Shown here in pieces: positions 17,049 to 30,548 of a stretch of DNA of 64,000 nt. Both the position numbers and the translations under genes were made by a program. The notes beneath the pieces are model-generated. The model saw only the letters and a program-made list of their open reading frames with translations, had not been told where the DNA came from and did no database searches. This DNA is from Pseudomonas mendocina (lineage in GTDB: Bacteria > Pseudomonadota > Gammaproteobacteria > Pseudomonadales > Pseudomonadaceae), in the NCBI RefSeq assembly GCF_003008615.1, contig NZ_CP027657.1, positions 5,270,001 to 5,334,000 of the forward strand, written 5' to 3'. Position 1 is the first letter of the stretch. Each line of letters begins with the position of its first letter.

Positions 17049-18142
17049 GGCGCCACCTCCACCAGGTAGTCGTCGGCATAGAGCATCAGCCACTGCGCCG
17101 GAAAACTCAGGTACACCTGCTCGCGCGGCACTGGCTGGTCTTCCTGCAAACGCGCTTTGAGTACCTGGCCATCGAGGTTGAAGGTGAGAATCTTGTAGGT
17201 ACCGAGATCCTCGACATGCAGCACCTGGCCGCACAGCGCGTCTTCGTAGGCGCCATCCCAGATGTGCACGAACTCGGGGCGGATGCCCACCTGCAGGCGC
17301 TTGCCATCTAGTTCGGCCAGACGCCGATTGAGCGCGTCGGAGAGTGGTAGCTGGGTGCCGGCGAAGCGCACTCCGCCCTCACAGCGCTGCACGTCGATCA
17401 GATTCATCCCCGGGCTGCCGATGAAATAGCCGACGAAGGTGTGCCCGGGGCGCTCGAACAGTTCGCGCGGCGTGCCGAACTGGACGATCTGCCCGCCATA
17501 CATCACCGCGATCTTGTCGGCGAAGGTGGAAGCCTCAAGCTGGTCGTGAGTGACGTAGACCATGGTGATGTTGAACTGCTCGTGGATCTGCTTGAGCTTG
17601 CGCCGCAGCTTCCACTTCAGGTGCGGGTCGATCACCGTCAGCGGCTCGTCGAAGAGGATCGCCGAGACATCATCACGCACCAGGCCACGGCCCATGGAGA
17701 CTTTCTGCTTCTCGTCGGCAGTGAGGTTGCACGCCTTCTTGTGCAGCAGCGGATGCAGCTCCAGCACCTCGGCGATCTCGTGCACCTTGCTCATCACCCG
17801 CGCCTCGTCCATGCCCTGGTTACGCAGCGGGAAGGCCAAGTTGTCGAACACCGTCATGGTGTCGTAGACCACCGGAAACTGGAAAACCTGAGCGATGTTG
17901 CGCTGCTGCGGCGACAGCGTGTTGACCGCCTTACCGTCGAACTGCACCTCGCCCTGCGACGGGCTGAGCAGCCCAGAGATGATGTTGAGCAAGGTCGACT
18001 TTCCGCAGCCTGACGGCCCCAGCAGCGCATAGGCGCCGCCCTGCTGCCAGATATGGTTCATCTCGCGAATCGCATAGTCTTCCGGCGCTTTCGGCGTGCC
18101 GCTGTAGCTGTGCGCGAGGTTGTGCAAACGGATCTCGGCCAT
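17045..18142 (-). CDS. ABC importer ATPase 2 (GlpT-like)
   Basis: A 365-residue ATPase of the sugar-importer (MalK/UgpC) type. Walker A is GPSGCGKST (about residues 37 to 45) and Walker B ILFDEP. The signature motif is degenerate (NLTADEKQKVSMGR in place of LSGGQ), so this is probably the partner with weak catalytic capacity in a heterodimer. A C-terminal TOBE-type regulatory domain follows. Overlaps the upstream ATPase gene by one base in an ATGA junction. Confidence 0.88.
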
Positions 18143-19236
18143 CAGGCGGCCCTCCCCTGACGACGACTGGGCGCCTGCACCAACTGCCCATCGGCAGCGA
18201 AGACGAACAGCTTGTGGGTCGGGATGTAGATCAGGATCGGTGTATCCACCGCGTACTCGTGCACACCCGGCAAATGCAGCACCAGCACGAACTGCTCGTT
18301 GCGCACATGCAGGAAGGTTTCCGAGCCGCTGATCTCGGCCAGCTCGACGGTTACCGCCAACTCCAGATCATCGTCATTGGACGGCACCAGGCCGATATGG
18401 CTGGGGCGCACACCGAAGCGGTAGTCACCCTCGGCGATGCCGCGCAGATCCGGGTTGAGCGGAAAGTGTACGCAGTCGGCGAAGCTCACCTCGGAACCGC
18501 TGATGCGCCCCGGCATCAGGTTGATCGCAGGCTCCGAGAACAGCTCGGCGGCCAGCACCTGTTGTGGACGATGGTAGACCTCGGCGGTCTTGCCACTCTG
18601 CACCACCCGTCCCTCGTGCAGGATGGTGGTGGTGCCGCCCAGGGCCAACGCCTCATTGGGCTCGGTGGTGGCGTAGATGGCGATGGTATGGCGCGCCTGG
18701 AATAGCTCGCGCATTTCCTGGCGCAGCTCTTCGCGCAGCTTGTAGTCGAGGTTGACCAGTGGTTCGTCGAAGAGGATCAGCGAAGCATCCTTGACCAGTG
18801 CCCGGGCCATGGCCGTGCGCTGTTGCTGGCCGCCGGAGAGTTCCAGCGGATAACGCGACAGCAGTTTGTCGATGCGCAGCATGCGCGCCGTGGCCTCGAC
18901 CTTCTCGACGATCTGCTCCTTGGCCACACCGGCCTGGCGCAGCGGCGAGGCGATGTTCTCGAACACCGTCAGGGTCGGGTAGTTGATGAACTGCTGATAG
19001 ACCATCGACACGTTGCGCTGGCGCACCGGCACGCCGGTGACATCGGCGCCATTCATCAGCACCCGGCCGCTGCTGGGCCGATCCAGCCCGGCCATCAGGC
19101 GCATCAGGCTGGTCTTGCCAGCCAGGGTACGGCCGAGCAGAACGTTGAAGGAGCCCGGTTCGAAACTCAGGCAGGCATCGTCGATATGCACCTGGCCGTC
19201 GACGATACGGGTGACGTGTTCGAGCGTGAGCGACAT
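18142..19236 (-). CDS. ABC importer ATPase 1 (GlpS-like)
   Basis: A 364-residue ATPase, first gene of the operon. Walker A is atypical (GRTLAGKTS), the signature [13 protein letters not shown] is canonical and Walker B reads [12 protein letters not shown]. Two different ATPases, one with a weak signature and one with an unusual Walker A, are characteristic of this importer family. The ATG at 19236 follows AAGGACA; an upstream in-frame ATG at 19293 would lie before the predicted transcription start and is rejected. Confidence 0.88.
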   Translation of the reverse strand: MSLTLEHVTRIVDGQVHIDDACLSFEPGSFNVLLGRTLAGKTSLMRLMAGLDRPSSGRVLMNGADVTGVPVRQRNVSMVYQQFINYPTLTVFENIASPLRQAGVAKEQIVEKVEATARMLRIDKLLSRYPLELSGGQQQRTAMARALVKDASLILFDEPLVNLDYKLREELRQEMRELFQARHTIAIYATTEPNEALALGGTTTILHEGRVVQSGKTAEVYHRPQQVLAAELFSEPAINLMPGRISGSEVSFADCVHFPLNPDLRGIAEGDYRFGVRPSHIGLVPSNDDDLELAVTVELAEISGSETFLHVRNEQFVLVLHLPGVHEYAVDTPILIYIPTHKLFVFAADGQLVQAPSRRQGRAA

Positions 19237-19281
19237 GGCCTGTCCTTTTTCTTGTCGTGCCATTCGATTGCGAACATCGAT

Positions 19282-19297
19282 AGCGACAAGCATGCCA
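19282..19297 (-). promoter_or_regulatory. Sigma-54 promoter of the ABC operon
   Basis: Minus-strand TGGCATGCTTGTCGCT matches TGGCAC-N5-TTGC with invariant GG and GC exactly 10 bases apart. The predicted start, about 19271, is 35 bases before the first ATPase gene. The divergent sigma-54 activator supports it. Confidence 0.75.
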
Positions 19298-19374
19298 TCG
19301 CCCCAAAAACCAGCACATCTCTTTGATCAGAATCGAAAAAACTGTCAACGAGCAGCTCACGACCAGTTTGCCAC

Positions 19375-19444
19375 TGAACACTTTTGAACAGTTGAATGTG
19401 AACAACTGAACAATTCGTTCGTTGACTTTGAACAGGCTTGAACG
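19375..19444. promoter_or_regulatory. TGAACA repeat array, probable upstream activating sequence
   Basis: Five perfect TGAACA hexamers start at 19375, 19385, 19399, 19407 and 19429, with TGAATG at 19393 and TGAACG at 19439. Several are one helical turn apart. The array lies 78 to 147 bases upstream of the sigma-54 promoter, the usual enhancer distance. The 19237-19495 gap thus holds promoter and enhancer. Confidence 0.6.
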
Positions 19445-19495
19445 AAACTGGATCGATCGCGGCGCAGATCGCGAACCAACAAGAAGAGACCGCCC

Positions 19496-21314
<1,819 letters not shown>

Positions 21315-21325
<11 letters not shown>

Positions 21326-22208
21326 CAGGGCGTCTCGCCCTGATTCCCAGTCGCCAGCCCTGTTGCATGCCCGCTGCCGCCAACAGGATGGCCGCTACAC
21401 CGAGCCACTGCAGTGCACTCAACCAATGGTCGAAGGCCAGCCAGTCGACCAGGATCGCCGCGACCGGGTAGATGAACGACAGCGCACCGGTCAGCGCGGT
21501 CGGCAGCTTCTGGATCGCGCCATACAGCAGCATGTACATCAATCCGGTGTGCACGATGCCCAGCGTCGCCAGGCTGGCCCAGGCGACATCACCCTGCGGT
21601 AGCTGCCACTCCATCAACGGCGCCAGCATCAGCCCCCCCGTTAGCAACTGGATCAAGGCAATCAGGTGCGGCGGCGTACCGCTGAGACGTTTGACGATCA
21701 GTGCTGCAGCCGCATAGAGCAGCGCCGCAGCCAGCGCCAGGGCGATACCCAACAGGTAGTTGGCACCGGTCACCACGCCCTGACCATGTGCACTGACGAT
21801 CGCCAACATGCCGATGAAGGCCAGTGCCAGCCAACCAAGCTTGTGCAAGGTGATCCGCTCGCCAAGAAACAGCGCCGCCAAGCCCACCAGCATGAATGGC
21901 TGGACGTTGTACACCACGGTACTGACGGCGATGGAGGCCTGTGCATAGGAGGCGAACAACAGCAGCCAGTTGCCGACAATGGCCACACCGCTGAGCACGG
22001 CCAGCAGTAATACTCGTCGCCCCAGCAGCTCGGCGCGCAGCAGGCCCAACGCGGCGCAGACCAATAGCAGCACGCCGCCGATCAGGCAGCGCCAGAACAC
22101 TACATCGACCACGGCCTGGCCGGATACCAGCACGAACCAACCGATAGTGCCGGAAATCAACATGGCGGCGACCATTTCCAGCGAGCCGCGTTTGAGGTTG
22201 TTATCCAT
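21315..22208 (-). CDS. DMT/EamA-family membrane exporter
   Basis: A 297-residue inner-membrane protein with about ten hydrophobic segments in two EamA repeats, typical of drug/metabolite transporters that export amino acids or other small metabolites. The ATG at 22208 (MDNNLKRGS) follows a GAGG; the in-frame extension to 22259 is basic and lacks a ribosome-binding site. It overlaps the convergent activator gene by 11 bases and is divergent from an Lrp-type regulator, suggesting an amino acid-responsive exporter. Confidence 0.85.
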
Positions 22209-22342
22209 GGGTCGAGCCTCATCGAGAGAGGCAATAATTATCCGAAGGTGCAACTTCACTCACCATGGAGAATCTGAGGCAGAATCCGACTATCGCCTTT
22301 TTTACAACGGCAGATTTCGGCTTTTGCCTAACGAGGCCTGCA

Positions 22343-22780
22343 ATGACCGATGAAATCGACCAGACCCTGATCGCCGCACTGATGGAAGATTCGCGACGCT
22401 CGCTCAAAGCCCTGGCGCAGATCAGTGGCCTTTCCTCCCCCAGCGTGGCCGAACGCTTGCGCCGCCTGGAGGAACGTGGCGTGCTCAAGGGCTATACGGT
22501 GGAGATCGATCCACGTCATTTTGGCTATCAGTTGCAGGCCATCGTTCGCGTGCGACCGCTGCCCGGCAAACTACACGAGGTGGAGCGATTGCTTCAGGCC
22601 ACGCCGGAGTTCACCGAGTGCGACAAGGTCACTGGCGAGGACTGTTTCGTCGCTCGCCTGCACGTACGCTCCATGGAACAGCTGGACGAAGTGCTCGACC
22701 GCATCAACGGCTACGCCGAAACCAATACCGCCATCGTCAAGAAGACCTCGGTTCCCCGCCGACTGCCCCCGATGAACTGA
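22343..22780 (+). CDS. Lrp/AsnC-family transcription regulator
   Basis: A 145-residue regulator with an N-terminal helix-turn-helix (LKALAQISGLSSPSVAERLRRLEERGV) and a C-terminal RAM ligand-binding domain (ATPEFTECDKVTGEDCFVARLHV). These proteins bind amino acids and control transport genes. It is divergent from the DMT exporter, its probable target, and only 12 bases upstream of the beta-lactamase gene, with which it may be cotranscribed. The ATG at 22343 gives standard length; an upstream extension to 22265 is ignored. Confidence 0.88.
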   Translation: MTDEIDQTLIAALMEDSRRSLKALAQISGLSSPSVAERLRRLEERGVLKGYTVEIDPRHFGYQLQAIVRVRPLPGKLHEVERLLQATPEFTECDKVTGEDCFVARLHVRSMEQLDEVLDRINGYAETNTAIVKKTSVPRRLPPMN

Positions 22781-23929
<1,149 letters not shown>

Positions 23930-24007
23930 CCTAATCCTCGCAGGGCGCGTGAGCGCGGGCAGCATCGGTGTGCGCAGCGCACCCTACCGGCCACACTGCC
24001 AACTTTG

Positions 24008-24757
24008 TCAGGCCGAGAAGCCACCGTCGATGGTCAGGTTGGCACCGGTGATATAAGCCGCCTCCGGGCCTGCCAGATAGGCCACGAAACTGGCGATTTC
24101 CTCGGCCTTGCCGTAGCGCGGCAGGGCCATGGTCTGCTTCAGCGACTCGGCGAAATCCCCCTGATCCGGGTTCATGTCGGTATCCACCGGGCCCGGCTGC
24201 ACATTGTTGACGGTGATGCCACGCGGCCCCAGATCACGCGCCAGGCCCTTGGTGAAACCGGCCACCGCCGCCTTGCTCAGCGCATAGACCGAACCACCGG
24301 CGAACGGCATGCGCTCGGCGTTGGTGCTGCCGATGGTGATGATGCGACCGCCCTCACCCATCAACCGAGCGGCCTCCTGGCTGGCGATCACCACGCTGCG
24401 CACGTTGACGTCCAGGGTTCGATCCAGATCCTCGATGCTGAATTCATCGATGGGTGCTACAGCCAGCACACCGGCGTTGTTCACCAGGATATCGAGGCGC
24501 CCGAAACTCTCCTGCGTGTGGCGGATGGCGGCGCGAATGGCCTGCTCGTCACGGCTGTCGGCCTGGATGGCGATAGCGCGGCCGCCGCCGGCTTCGATTG
24601 CACGCATCACATCGAGGGCACCTGCCGCTGAGGAAACATAGGTCAGTGCAACGGCAGCACCTTCCTTTGCCAGGCGCTGGGCAATGGCGGCACCGATACC
24701 GCGGGAGCCGCCCTGAATGAAGGCGACCTTGTTTTCGAGGGTTTTCTGAGTGCTCAT
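24008..24757 (-). CDS. SDR-family oxidoreductase (3-oxoacyl-reductase-like)
   Basis: A 249-residue classical short-chain dehydrogenase. The cofactor motif GGSRGIG (about 16 to 22), the NNAG structural motif, the catalytic Ser in IGSTNAE and YALSK (Tyr/Lys) are all present; an alanine-rich segment after the first strand is consistent with NADP(H). Substrate unknown; genes of this type are often called FabG-like but it is not next to fatty-acid synthesis genes. Divergent from a LysR regulator that probably controls it. Confidence 0.88.
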   Translation of the reverse strand: MSTQKTLENKVAFIQGGSRGIGAAIAQRLAKEGAAVALTYVSSAAGALDVMRAIEAGGGRAIAIQADSRDEQAIRAAIRHTQESFGRLDILVNNAGVLAVAPIDEFSIEDLDRTLDVNVRSVVIASQEAARLMGEGGRIITIGSTNAERMPFAGGSVYALSKAAVAGFTKGLARDLGPRGITVNNVQPGPVDTDMNPDQGDFAESLKQTMALPRYGKAEEIASFVAYLAGPEAAYITGANLTIDGGFSA

Positions 24758-24877
24758 GGGGAATCTCCTGAAACTGAGGGGTTGAATGGAACACGCCCTC
24801 AGTATTCACCCGAGATTCAAAACCGATAAGCTGGCAATCACGATATTCAGTCGATACCAAAGGTTTATGGAGTAGCC

Positions 24878-25828
24878 ATGGAAACCCTCAGCAGCATCGA
24901 GTGCTTCGTCCGCACCGCCGAGGCAGGCAGCTTCGCCGAAGCCGCGCGGCGCCTGGGCCTGACCCCGGCAGCCGTTGGCAAGAACGTCGCACGCCTGGAG
25001 TCCAGCCTCGGTGTGCGCCTGTTCCTACGTAGCACCAGACGCCTGACCCTGACCGAAGCCGGCGAGCGTTTTCTTGCAGAAGTGTCGGGCGGGCTGGCGA
25101 GTATCCAGGGCGCGGTGGCCAACCTGGCAAGCAGCCAGGGCCAGCCGGCAGGCACTCTCAAGGTGAGCATGGGCGTGGCTTTCGGGCGCGACTACATCCT
25201 GCCGCACCTGGCCGATTTCCTTGCACGCTACCCAGCGATCATCCCGGACTGGCACTTCGACAACCGCGCCGTCGATCTCATCGGTGAAGGCTTCGACGCG
25301 GCTATCGGCGGCGGCTTCGAATTGCCTCCCGGCGCGATTGCCCGGCAGTTGGCGCCTGCCCACCGGGTGCTGCTGGCGGCTCCGGCCTATCTCGCCAGGC
25401 ACGCGCCCATCACACGACCGGAGGATCTGCCCCTGCACGACGGCATCCTCATCCGTTCACCGCAGACTGGCCGCGTACGCACTTGGCCACTGCGTACCCG
25501 TGACGACCAGCAAGCCACCCTCGAACTGAAGCAGCGCATGACCATGAACGATCCCGAGGCGGCTTGCCATGCCGCTCTGCAAGGCCTTGGCATCACCCTG
25601 GTCAGCACCGTCCACGCGCTGCACTATCTGCAACGCGGCAGTCTGCAGCGGGTATTACCCGACTGGTACGTCGATACCGGCAGCCTAAGCCTGTACTTCA
25701 GCGCACAGAAACTGCTGCCGGCCAAGACGCGGGTATTCATCGATTTCATCGTCGAGCGTTTTCGCGAATACCGCTGGGCTGAGCGTTTCGACGCTCGCAA
25801 ACCGCACGAGTACTTATCCCGGAAATGA
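24878..25828 (+). CDS. LysR-family transcription regulator
   Basis: A 316-residue LysR protein with N-terminal winged helix (SFAEAARRLGLTPAAVGKNV) and a C-terminal periplasmic-binding-like effector domain. It is divergent from the SDR gene across a 120-base region that contains ATTCA/TTGAA-type half sites, the usual LysR arrangement. It presumably activates the SDR gene in response to an unidentified ligand. Confidence 0.9.
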   Translation: METLSSIECFVRTAEAGSFAEAARRLGLTPAAVGKNVARLESSLGVRLFLRSTRRLTLTEAGERFLAEVSGGLASIQGAVANLASSQGQPAGTLKVSMGVAFGRDYILPHLADFLARYPAIIPDWHFDNRAVDLIGEGFDAAIGGGFELPPGAIARQLAPAHRVLLAAPAYLARHAPITRPEDLPLHDGILIRSPQTGRVRTWPLRTRDDQQATLELKQRMTMNDPEAACHAALQGLGITLVSTVHALHYLQRGSLQRVLPDWYVDTGSLSLYFSAQKLLPAKTRVFIDFIVERFREYRWAERFDARKPHEYLSRK

Positions 25829-25855
25829 CAAAGGCCGCTGGAAAGCGGCCTTTGT
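25828..25855. terminator. Bidirectional terminator between LysR gene and cysS
   Basis: ACAAAGGCCGC-TGGAAA-GCGGCCTTTGT; short T/A tracts on each side serve both convergent genes. Confidence 0.75.
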
Positions 25856-25870
25856 CGTTCAGCGCAGCAA

Positions 25871-27256
25871 TTACTCGGCAAGGCGCCAGGTGGTGCCACC
25901 CTTACCGTCCTCCAGTACCACGCCCATGGCAGTGAGCTGGTCGCGGATACGGTCACTTTCCGCCCAGTTCTTGTCGGCGCGGGCCTGCAGGCGCGCAGCG
26001 ATCAGCGCATCGACCTCCGCTGCATCGACCTTGCCGGCAGCACCGGCCTGAAGGAAGGCTTCCGGCTCCAGTTGCAGCACGCCGAGCACGCTGGCCAGTT
26101 GCTTGAGCTGGGCGGCCAGGCCGGCAGCGGCCTGCACGTCCGACTCACGCAGGCGGTTGACCTCGCGAATCATCTCGAACAGCACGGCGCAGGCTTCCGG
26201 CGAGTTGAAATCGTCGTCCATCGCTGCGCCGAAACGCTCGACGAAGGCTTCGCCACCGGCAGGCGCGGCTTCCGGCAGGCCCTTGAGGCCGTTGTAGAAA
26301 CGCTCCAGGGCGCCCTTGGCTTCCTTGAGGCTCTCTTCCGAATAGTTGATCGGGCTGCGGTAGTGACTGGATACCAGCAGGTAGCGCACCACTTCCGGGT
26401 GGTACTTCTCCAGCACCTCACGAATGGTGAAGAAGTTGCCCAGGCTCTTGGACATCTTCTCGCCATCCACGCGCACCGCACCGGCGTGCATCCAGGCGTT
26501 GGCGTACTGCTTGCCAGTGGCCGCCTCGCTCTGCGCGATCTCGTTCTCGTGGTGCGGGAACACCAGATCCGGGCCTCCGCCGTGGATGTCGAAGGTCTCG
26601 CCAAGGCAGCAGGTGGACATCACCGAGCACTCGATGTGCCAGCCCGGACGGCCCTTGCCCCAGGGCGACTCCCAACTCGGTTCGCCCGGCTTGGCGCCTT
26701 TCCACAGCACGAAGTCCAACGGGTCTTCCTTGATTTCATCCACTTCGATGCGCGCGCCGATCTTCAGCTCATCGATCTTGCGCCGCGACAGCTTGCCGTA
26801 GGTCTCGAACTTGGTGACGCGGTAGTACACGTCGCCATTGCCCGGCGCGTAGGCATAGCCCTTGTCGATCAGGGTCTGAATCATCTGGTGCATGCCGGCT
26901 ATATGGCCGGTGGCACGCGGTTCGATGTCAGGGCGCAGCACGGACAGGCGTGCTTCGTCTTCATGCATGGCCGCAATCATGCGCTCGACCAACGCCTCGA
27001 ACGGCTCGCCGTTCTCGTTGGCACGACGGATGATCTTGTCGTCGATGTCAGTGATGTTGCGCACGTAGGTCACGTCATAGCCGCGCGCGCGCAGCCAGCG
27101 GGTGATCACGTCGAAAGCGACCATCACCCGAGCGTGACCGATATGGCAGAAGTCGTAGACGGTCATGCCGCACACGTACATGCGCACGCTGTTGCCTTCC
27201 AGCGGTTTGAACGCGTCCTTCGTTTTGCTCAGGGTGTTGTAAATGCTCAGTGCCAT
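25871..27256 (-). CDS. cysS: Cysteinyl-tRNA synthetase
   Basis: A 461-residue class I synthetase charging tRNA-Cys. It has the HIGH motif (FCHIGHARV, about 36 to 44), the KMSKS loop (KMSKSLGN) and zinc-binding residues (Cys in YVCGM near residue 29, Cys in CLGETF, His in FPHHENE). Its ATG immediately follows the glnS stop without a gap, so the two synthetases form one transcription unit. Length is standard. Confidence 0.97.
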   Translation of the reverse strand: MALSIYNTLSKTKDAFKPLEGNSVRMYVCGMTVYDFCHIGHARVMVAFDVITRWLRARGYDVTYVRNITDIDDKIIRRANENGEPFEALVERMIAAMHEDEARLSVLRPDIEPRATGHIAGMHQMIQTLIDKGYAYAPGNGDVYYRVTKFETYGKLSRRKIDELKIGARIEVDEIKEDPLDFVLWKGAKPGEPSWESPWGKGRPGWHIECSVMSTCCLGETFDIHGGGPDLVFPHHENEIAQSEAATGKQYANAWMHAGAVRVDGEKMSKSLGNFFTIREVLEKYHPEVVRYLLVSSHYRSPINYSEESLKEAKGALERFYNGLKGLPEAAPAGGEAFVERFGAAMDDDFNSPEACAVLFEMIREVNRLRESDVQAAAGLAAQLKQLASVLGVLQLEPEAFLQAGAAGKVDAAEVDALIAARLQARADKNWAESDRIRDQLTAMGVVLEDGKGGTTWRLAE

Positions 27257-28921
27257 TTACTGCCCCCAGGAGTCACGCAGGGTGACGGTGCGGTTGAACA
27301 CCAGCGCACCGGCAGCCGAGTCCTTGTCCAGGCAGAAATAACCTTCGCGCTCGAACTGGAAGCGATCATCGGCAGTGGCCTGGGCCAGCGACGGCTCCGC
27401 GCGGCAACCGGTGAGCACCACCAGCGACTCGGGATTGATGTTGTCGAGGAAGCTCCCGCCCTCTTCGCTCTTCTCCGGGTTGGCCGAGCGGAACAGGCGA
27501 TCGTAAAGACGCACTTCGCACTCGACGCTCTCGGCGGCCGGTACCCAGTGGATCACGCCCTTGACCTTACGCCCTTCCGGGTTCTTGCCCAGGGTGTTCT
27601 CGTCATAGCTGCAGCGCAGCTCGACGATATTGCCGGCGGCGTCCTTGATGGCTTCATCGGCGCGGATCACATAGCTGCCACGCAGGCGCACTTCGCCGCC
27701 CGGGATCAGGCGCTTGAAGCCATCCGGCGGGGTTTCCTCGAAGTCGCTGGCGTCAATGTAGATCTCGCGGGAGAACGGCAGCACGCGGGTACCGATGTCC
27801 TGCTTGGGGTGGCGCGCCAACTCCAGGTTCTCGACCTGGCCTTCCGGGTAGTTGGTGATCACCACCTTGAGCGGCTTGAGCACGCACATGGCACGCGAGG
27901 CGTTGGCGTCCAGGTCGTCACGAATAGCGAATTCCAGCATGCCGATGTCCACCAGGCCGCCGGCGCGGTTGACGCCAATCATGTCGCAGAAAGTGCGGAT
28001 CGAAGCCGGGGTGTAACCGCGACGACGATAGCCGGACAGGGTCGACATGCGCGGGTCGTCCCAACCGTTGACGTGACCTTCGTCCACCAGTTGCTTGAGC
28101 TTGCGCTTGCTGGTGATGGTGTAGTTCAGGTTCAGACGTGCGAATTCATACTGACGCGGCTGCGCCGGCACCGGCAGGTTGGCCAGGAACCATTCGTATA
28201 GCGGGCGATGATCCTCGAACTCCAGGGTGCAGATGGAGTGGGTGATGCCCTCGATGGCGTCCGACTGACCGTGAGTGAAGTCATAGCTCGGGTAGATGCA
28301 CCACTTGTCACCGGTCTGGTGGTGATGGGCGTGGCGAATGCGATAGAGGATCGGGTCGCGCAGGTTGATGTTCGGCGAGGCCATGTCGATCTTGGCGCGC
28401 AGCGAACGGGCACCATCCGGGAACTCGCCAGCCTTCATGCGGGCGAACAGGTCGAGGTTCTCCTCGACGCTGCGCTCACGGAACGGGCTGTTCTTGCCCG
28501 GTTCGGTCAGGTTGCCGCGGTACTCGCGCATCTCTTCGGCATTCAGGTCGCAGACGAAGGCCTTGCCCGCCTTGATCAGCTCGATGGCCCAGGCGTGCAG
28601 TTGGTCGAAATAATTGGAGGCGTAGCGCTCCTCGCCGGCCCACTTGAAGCCCAGCCACTCGACGTCGGCCTTGATCGCGTCGATGTATTCCTGGTCTTCC
28701 TTGGCCGGGTTGGTGTCGTCGAAACGCAGGTTGCACTGGCCACCGAATTCCTCGGCCAGGCCGAAGTTCAGACAGATGCTCTTGGCATGGCCGATGTGCA
28801 GGTAGCCGTTGGGCTCCGGCGGAAAGCGGGTCACGATAGTGGTGTGCTTGCCGCTGTCCAGATCAGCCTGGACGATGGGGCGCAGGAAGTTGGCAGCTTT
28901 TTCGACGGTAGGCTTGCTCAT
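27257..28921 (-). CDS. glnS: Glutaminyl-tRNA synthetase
   Basis: A 554-residue class I synthetase charging tRNA-Gln. [12 protein letters not shown] (about 41 to 52) is the HIGH motif and SKRKL is the KMSKS counterpart. The C-terminal anticodon-binding beta-barrels are complete ([21 protein letters not shown]). It is the first gene of the glnS-cysS unit and is divergent from ppiB. Length matches the family. Confidence 0.97.
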   Translation of the reverse strand: MSKPTVEKAANFLRPIVQADLDSGKHTTIVTRFPPEPNGYLHIGHAKSICLNFGLAEEFGGQCNLRFDDTNPAKEDQEYIDAIKADVEWLGFKWAGEERYASNYFDQLHAWAIELIKAGKAFVCDLNAEEMREYRGNLTEPGKNSPFRERSVEENLDLFARMKAGEFPDGARSLRAKIDMASPNINLRDPILYRIRHAHHHQTGDKWCIYPSYDFTHGQSDAIEGITHSICTLEFEDHRPLYEWFLANLPVPAQPRQYEFARLNLNYTITSKRKLKQLVDEGHVNGWDDPRMSTLSGYRRRGYTPASIRTFCDMIGVNRAGGLVDIGMLEFAIRDDLDANASRAMCVLKPLKVVITNYPEGQVENLELARHPKQDIGTRVLPFSREIYIDASDFEETPPDGFKRLIPGGEVRLRGSYVIRADEAIKDAAGNIVELRCSYDENTLGKNPEGRKVKGVIHWVPAAESVECEVRLYDRLFRSANPEKSEEGGSFLDNINPESLVVLTGCRAEPSLAQATADDRFQFEREGYFCLDKDSAAGALVFNRTVTLRDSWGQ

Positions 28922-28988
28922 GGTGTCCTTAACAATACTGGCGCGGCACAGGGTAGGCCGCTTCGGGCAAAGTCCGTATCATAACCAA

Positions 28989-29008
28989 CCTGTCAAGCCC
29001 CTGACAGG
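28989..29008. promoter_or_regulatory. Palindrome in the divergent glnS/ppiB region
   Basis: CCTGTCA-AGCCCC-TGACAGG has perfect 7-base arms and a further CCTGACA lies 12 bases to the right. It may be an operator; no matching regulator is named. Confidence 0.35.
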
Positions 29009-29081
29009 GTGCATACCACCCTGACAAGCGCTGTTCACCCCCGAGCCAGCGGCTCGAACCTGCCTCATCACGGATACGATC

Positions 29082-29579
29082 ATGATCAAACTGCACACCA
29101 ACCACGGCGTCATCACCCTGAACCTGTTCGCCGACAAAGCCCCGGAAACCGTGGCCAACTTCGAGCAATACGTGAAGGAAGGCCATTACGACGGCACCAT
29201 TTTCCACCGCGTAATCGGCAACTTCATGATCCAGGGTGGTGGTTTCGAGCCAGGCATGAAGCAGAAGCCGACCCGCGCACCGATCAAGAACGAAGCTAAC
29301 AATGGCGTCGCCAACAAGGTCGGCACCATCGCCATGGCCCGCACCATGGAGCCGCATTCGGCCAGCGCGCAGTTCTTCATCAACGTCGCCGACAACGCTT
29401 TCCTCAACCACAGCGCGCCGACCGTTCAGGGCTGGGGCTACGCCGTATTCGGTGAAGTGGTCGAAGGCATGGACGTGGTCGAGAAGATCAAGGGTGTGGC
29501 CACCACCATGAAATCGGGCCACCAGGACGTACCGGTCGACGACGTGATCATCGAAAAGGCTGAAGTCGTAGCCGAGTAA
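29082..29579 (+). CDS. ppiB: Cytoplasmic peptidyl-prolyl cis-trans isomerase B (cyclophilin)
   Basis: A 165-residue cyclophilin that speeds proline isomerisation during folding. Active-site motifs are [13 protein letters not shown] (about residues 45 to 57), [12 protein letters not shown] and [11 protein letters not shown]. No signal peptide, so it is the cytoplasmic type. It lies 4 bases upstream of lpxH, the conserved Pseudomonas order. Confidence 0.96.
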   Translation: MIKLHTNHGVITLNLFADKAPETVANFEQYVKEGHYDGTIFHRVIGNFMIQGGGFEPGMKQKPTRAPIKNEANNGVANKVGTIAMARTMEPHSASAQFFINVADNAFLNHSAPTVQGWGYAVFGEVVEGMDVVEKIKGVATTMKSGHQDVPVDDVIIEKAEVVAE

Positions 29580-29583
29580 GTCG

Positions 29584-30312
29584 ATGATCCTGCTGATCTC
29601 CGATCTGCACCTCGAAGAGAAACGCCCGGACATCACCCGGGCGTTTCTGCATTTTCTTGCCACGCGCGCACCTCAAGCCGAAGCCCTGTACATCCTCGGT
29701 GACTTCTTCGAGGTCTGGATCGGCGACGACGGCATGACGCCCTTCCAGCATGAGATCGCCCAAGCCCTGCGAACGCTGAGCGATAGCGGCACGCGTATCT
29801 ACCTGATGCATGGCAATCGCGACTTTCTGCTCGGCAAGCGCTTCTGTCGTGAGGCGGGCTGCACCTTGCTGAGCGACCCGCACAAGGTGCAGATGGGCGG
29901 CGAGTCGGTACTGCTGATGCATGGCGACAGCCTGTGCACCCTCGATGTCGGCTATATGAAGCTGCGCCGCTGGCTGCGCAATCCGCTTTCGCTGCTGATT
30001 CTGCGCAACCTGCCGCTGAGTGCCCGGCAGAAGCTGGCGCGTAAGCTGCGTAACGAAAGCCGCGCACAGACGCGGATGAAGGCCAGCGAGATCGTCGATG
30101 TCACACCGCAAGAGGTGCTCAAGGTGATGGCCGCGCACGGTGTGCGTACGCTGATCCATGGTCATACCCATCGGCCGGCCGTGCATGAGCTTGAGGTCAA
30201 TGGCCAGACAGCTCGGCGCATCGTGCTGGGCGATTGGGATCGCCAAGGCTGGGCGCTGCAGATCGATGACGAAGGTTTCAACCAGGCGCCGTTCGAGCTG
30301 ACGCCAGCCTGA
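29584..30312 (+). CDS. lpxH: UDP-2,3-diacylglucosamine diphosphatase LpxH
   Basis: A 242-residue metallophosphoesterase that cleaves UDP-2,3-diacylglucosamine to lipid X, an essential lipid A step at the inner membrane. Metal ligands are visible in ISDLHL (about 5 to 10), GDFFEVW, GNRDF, HGDSL and HGHTH. Length is standard. Probably cotranscribed with ppiB. Confidence 0.96.
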   Translation: MILLISDLHLEEKRPDITRAFLHFLATRAPQAEALYILGDFFEVWIGDDGMTPFQHEIAQALRTLSDSGTRIYLMHGNRDFLLGKRFCREAGCTLLSDPHKVQMGGESVLLMHGDSLCTLDVGYMKLRRWLRNPLSLLILRNLPLSARQKLARKLRNESRAQTRMKASEIVDVTPQEVLKVMAAHGVRTLIHGHTHRPAVHELEVNGQTARRIVLGDWDRQGWALQIDDEGFNQAPFELTPA

Positions 30313-30420
30313 CCGTAGCCCGGATGAAATCCGGGGAAGCAACCTTCAAGATCGCCCCGGATTTCATCCGGGCAACGACTGCTGGGTTTTGCTCCCCTCT
30401 CCCGCTTGCGGGAGAGGGGC
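30313..30420. repeat. REP-like palindromes after lpxH
   Basis: A perfect 19-base inverted repeat (30318-30336 and 30355-30373; arms contain CCCGGAT-GAA-ATCCGGG) encloses 18 bases and can fold into a stable stem. A second hairpin, with CCCCTCTCCCGC and GCGGGAGAGGGG arms, lies at 30394-30419. Both are typical dispersed extragenic palindromes of Pseudomonas genomes and may also end lpxH transcription. The rest of 30421-30548 shows nothing clear. Confidence 0.7.
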
Positions 30421-30548
30421 TGGGGGAGAGGGCAACGGCGTAGGCTGAAGCCCCCTCTCTCGCCCTGCGGGCACCCTCGGCTTTGGCGTCCTGCGTCGCC
30501 CTACCTCCTGCATCCATGCAGTCGTCTCCCATAAATGGGAGAGGGTCA

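Noticed and set aside
19375..19444. TGAACA repeats considered as a CRISPR-like or iteron array
   Set aside because: Units are 6 bases with variable short spacing and lie at enhancer distance from a sigma-54 promoter; no spacers, no Rep gene.
26072..28201. A 709-codon open frame antisense to cysS and glnS
   Set aside because: Antisense shadow of two certain genes; no ribosome-binding site or domain.
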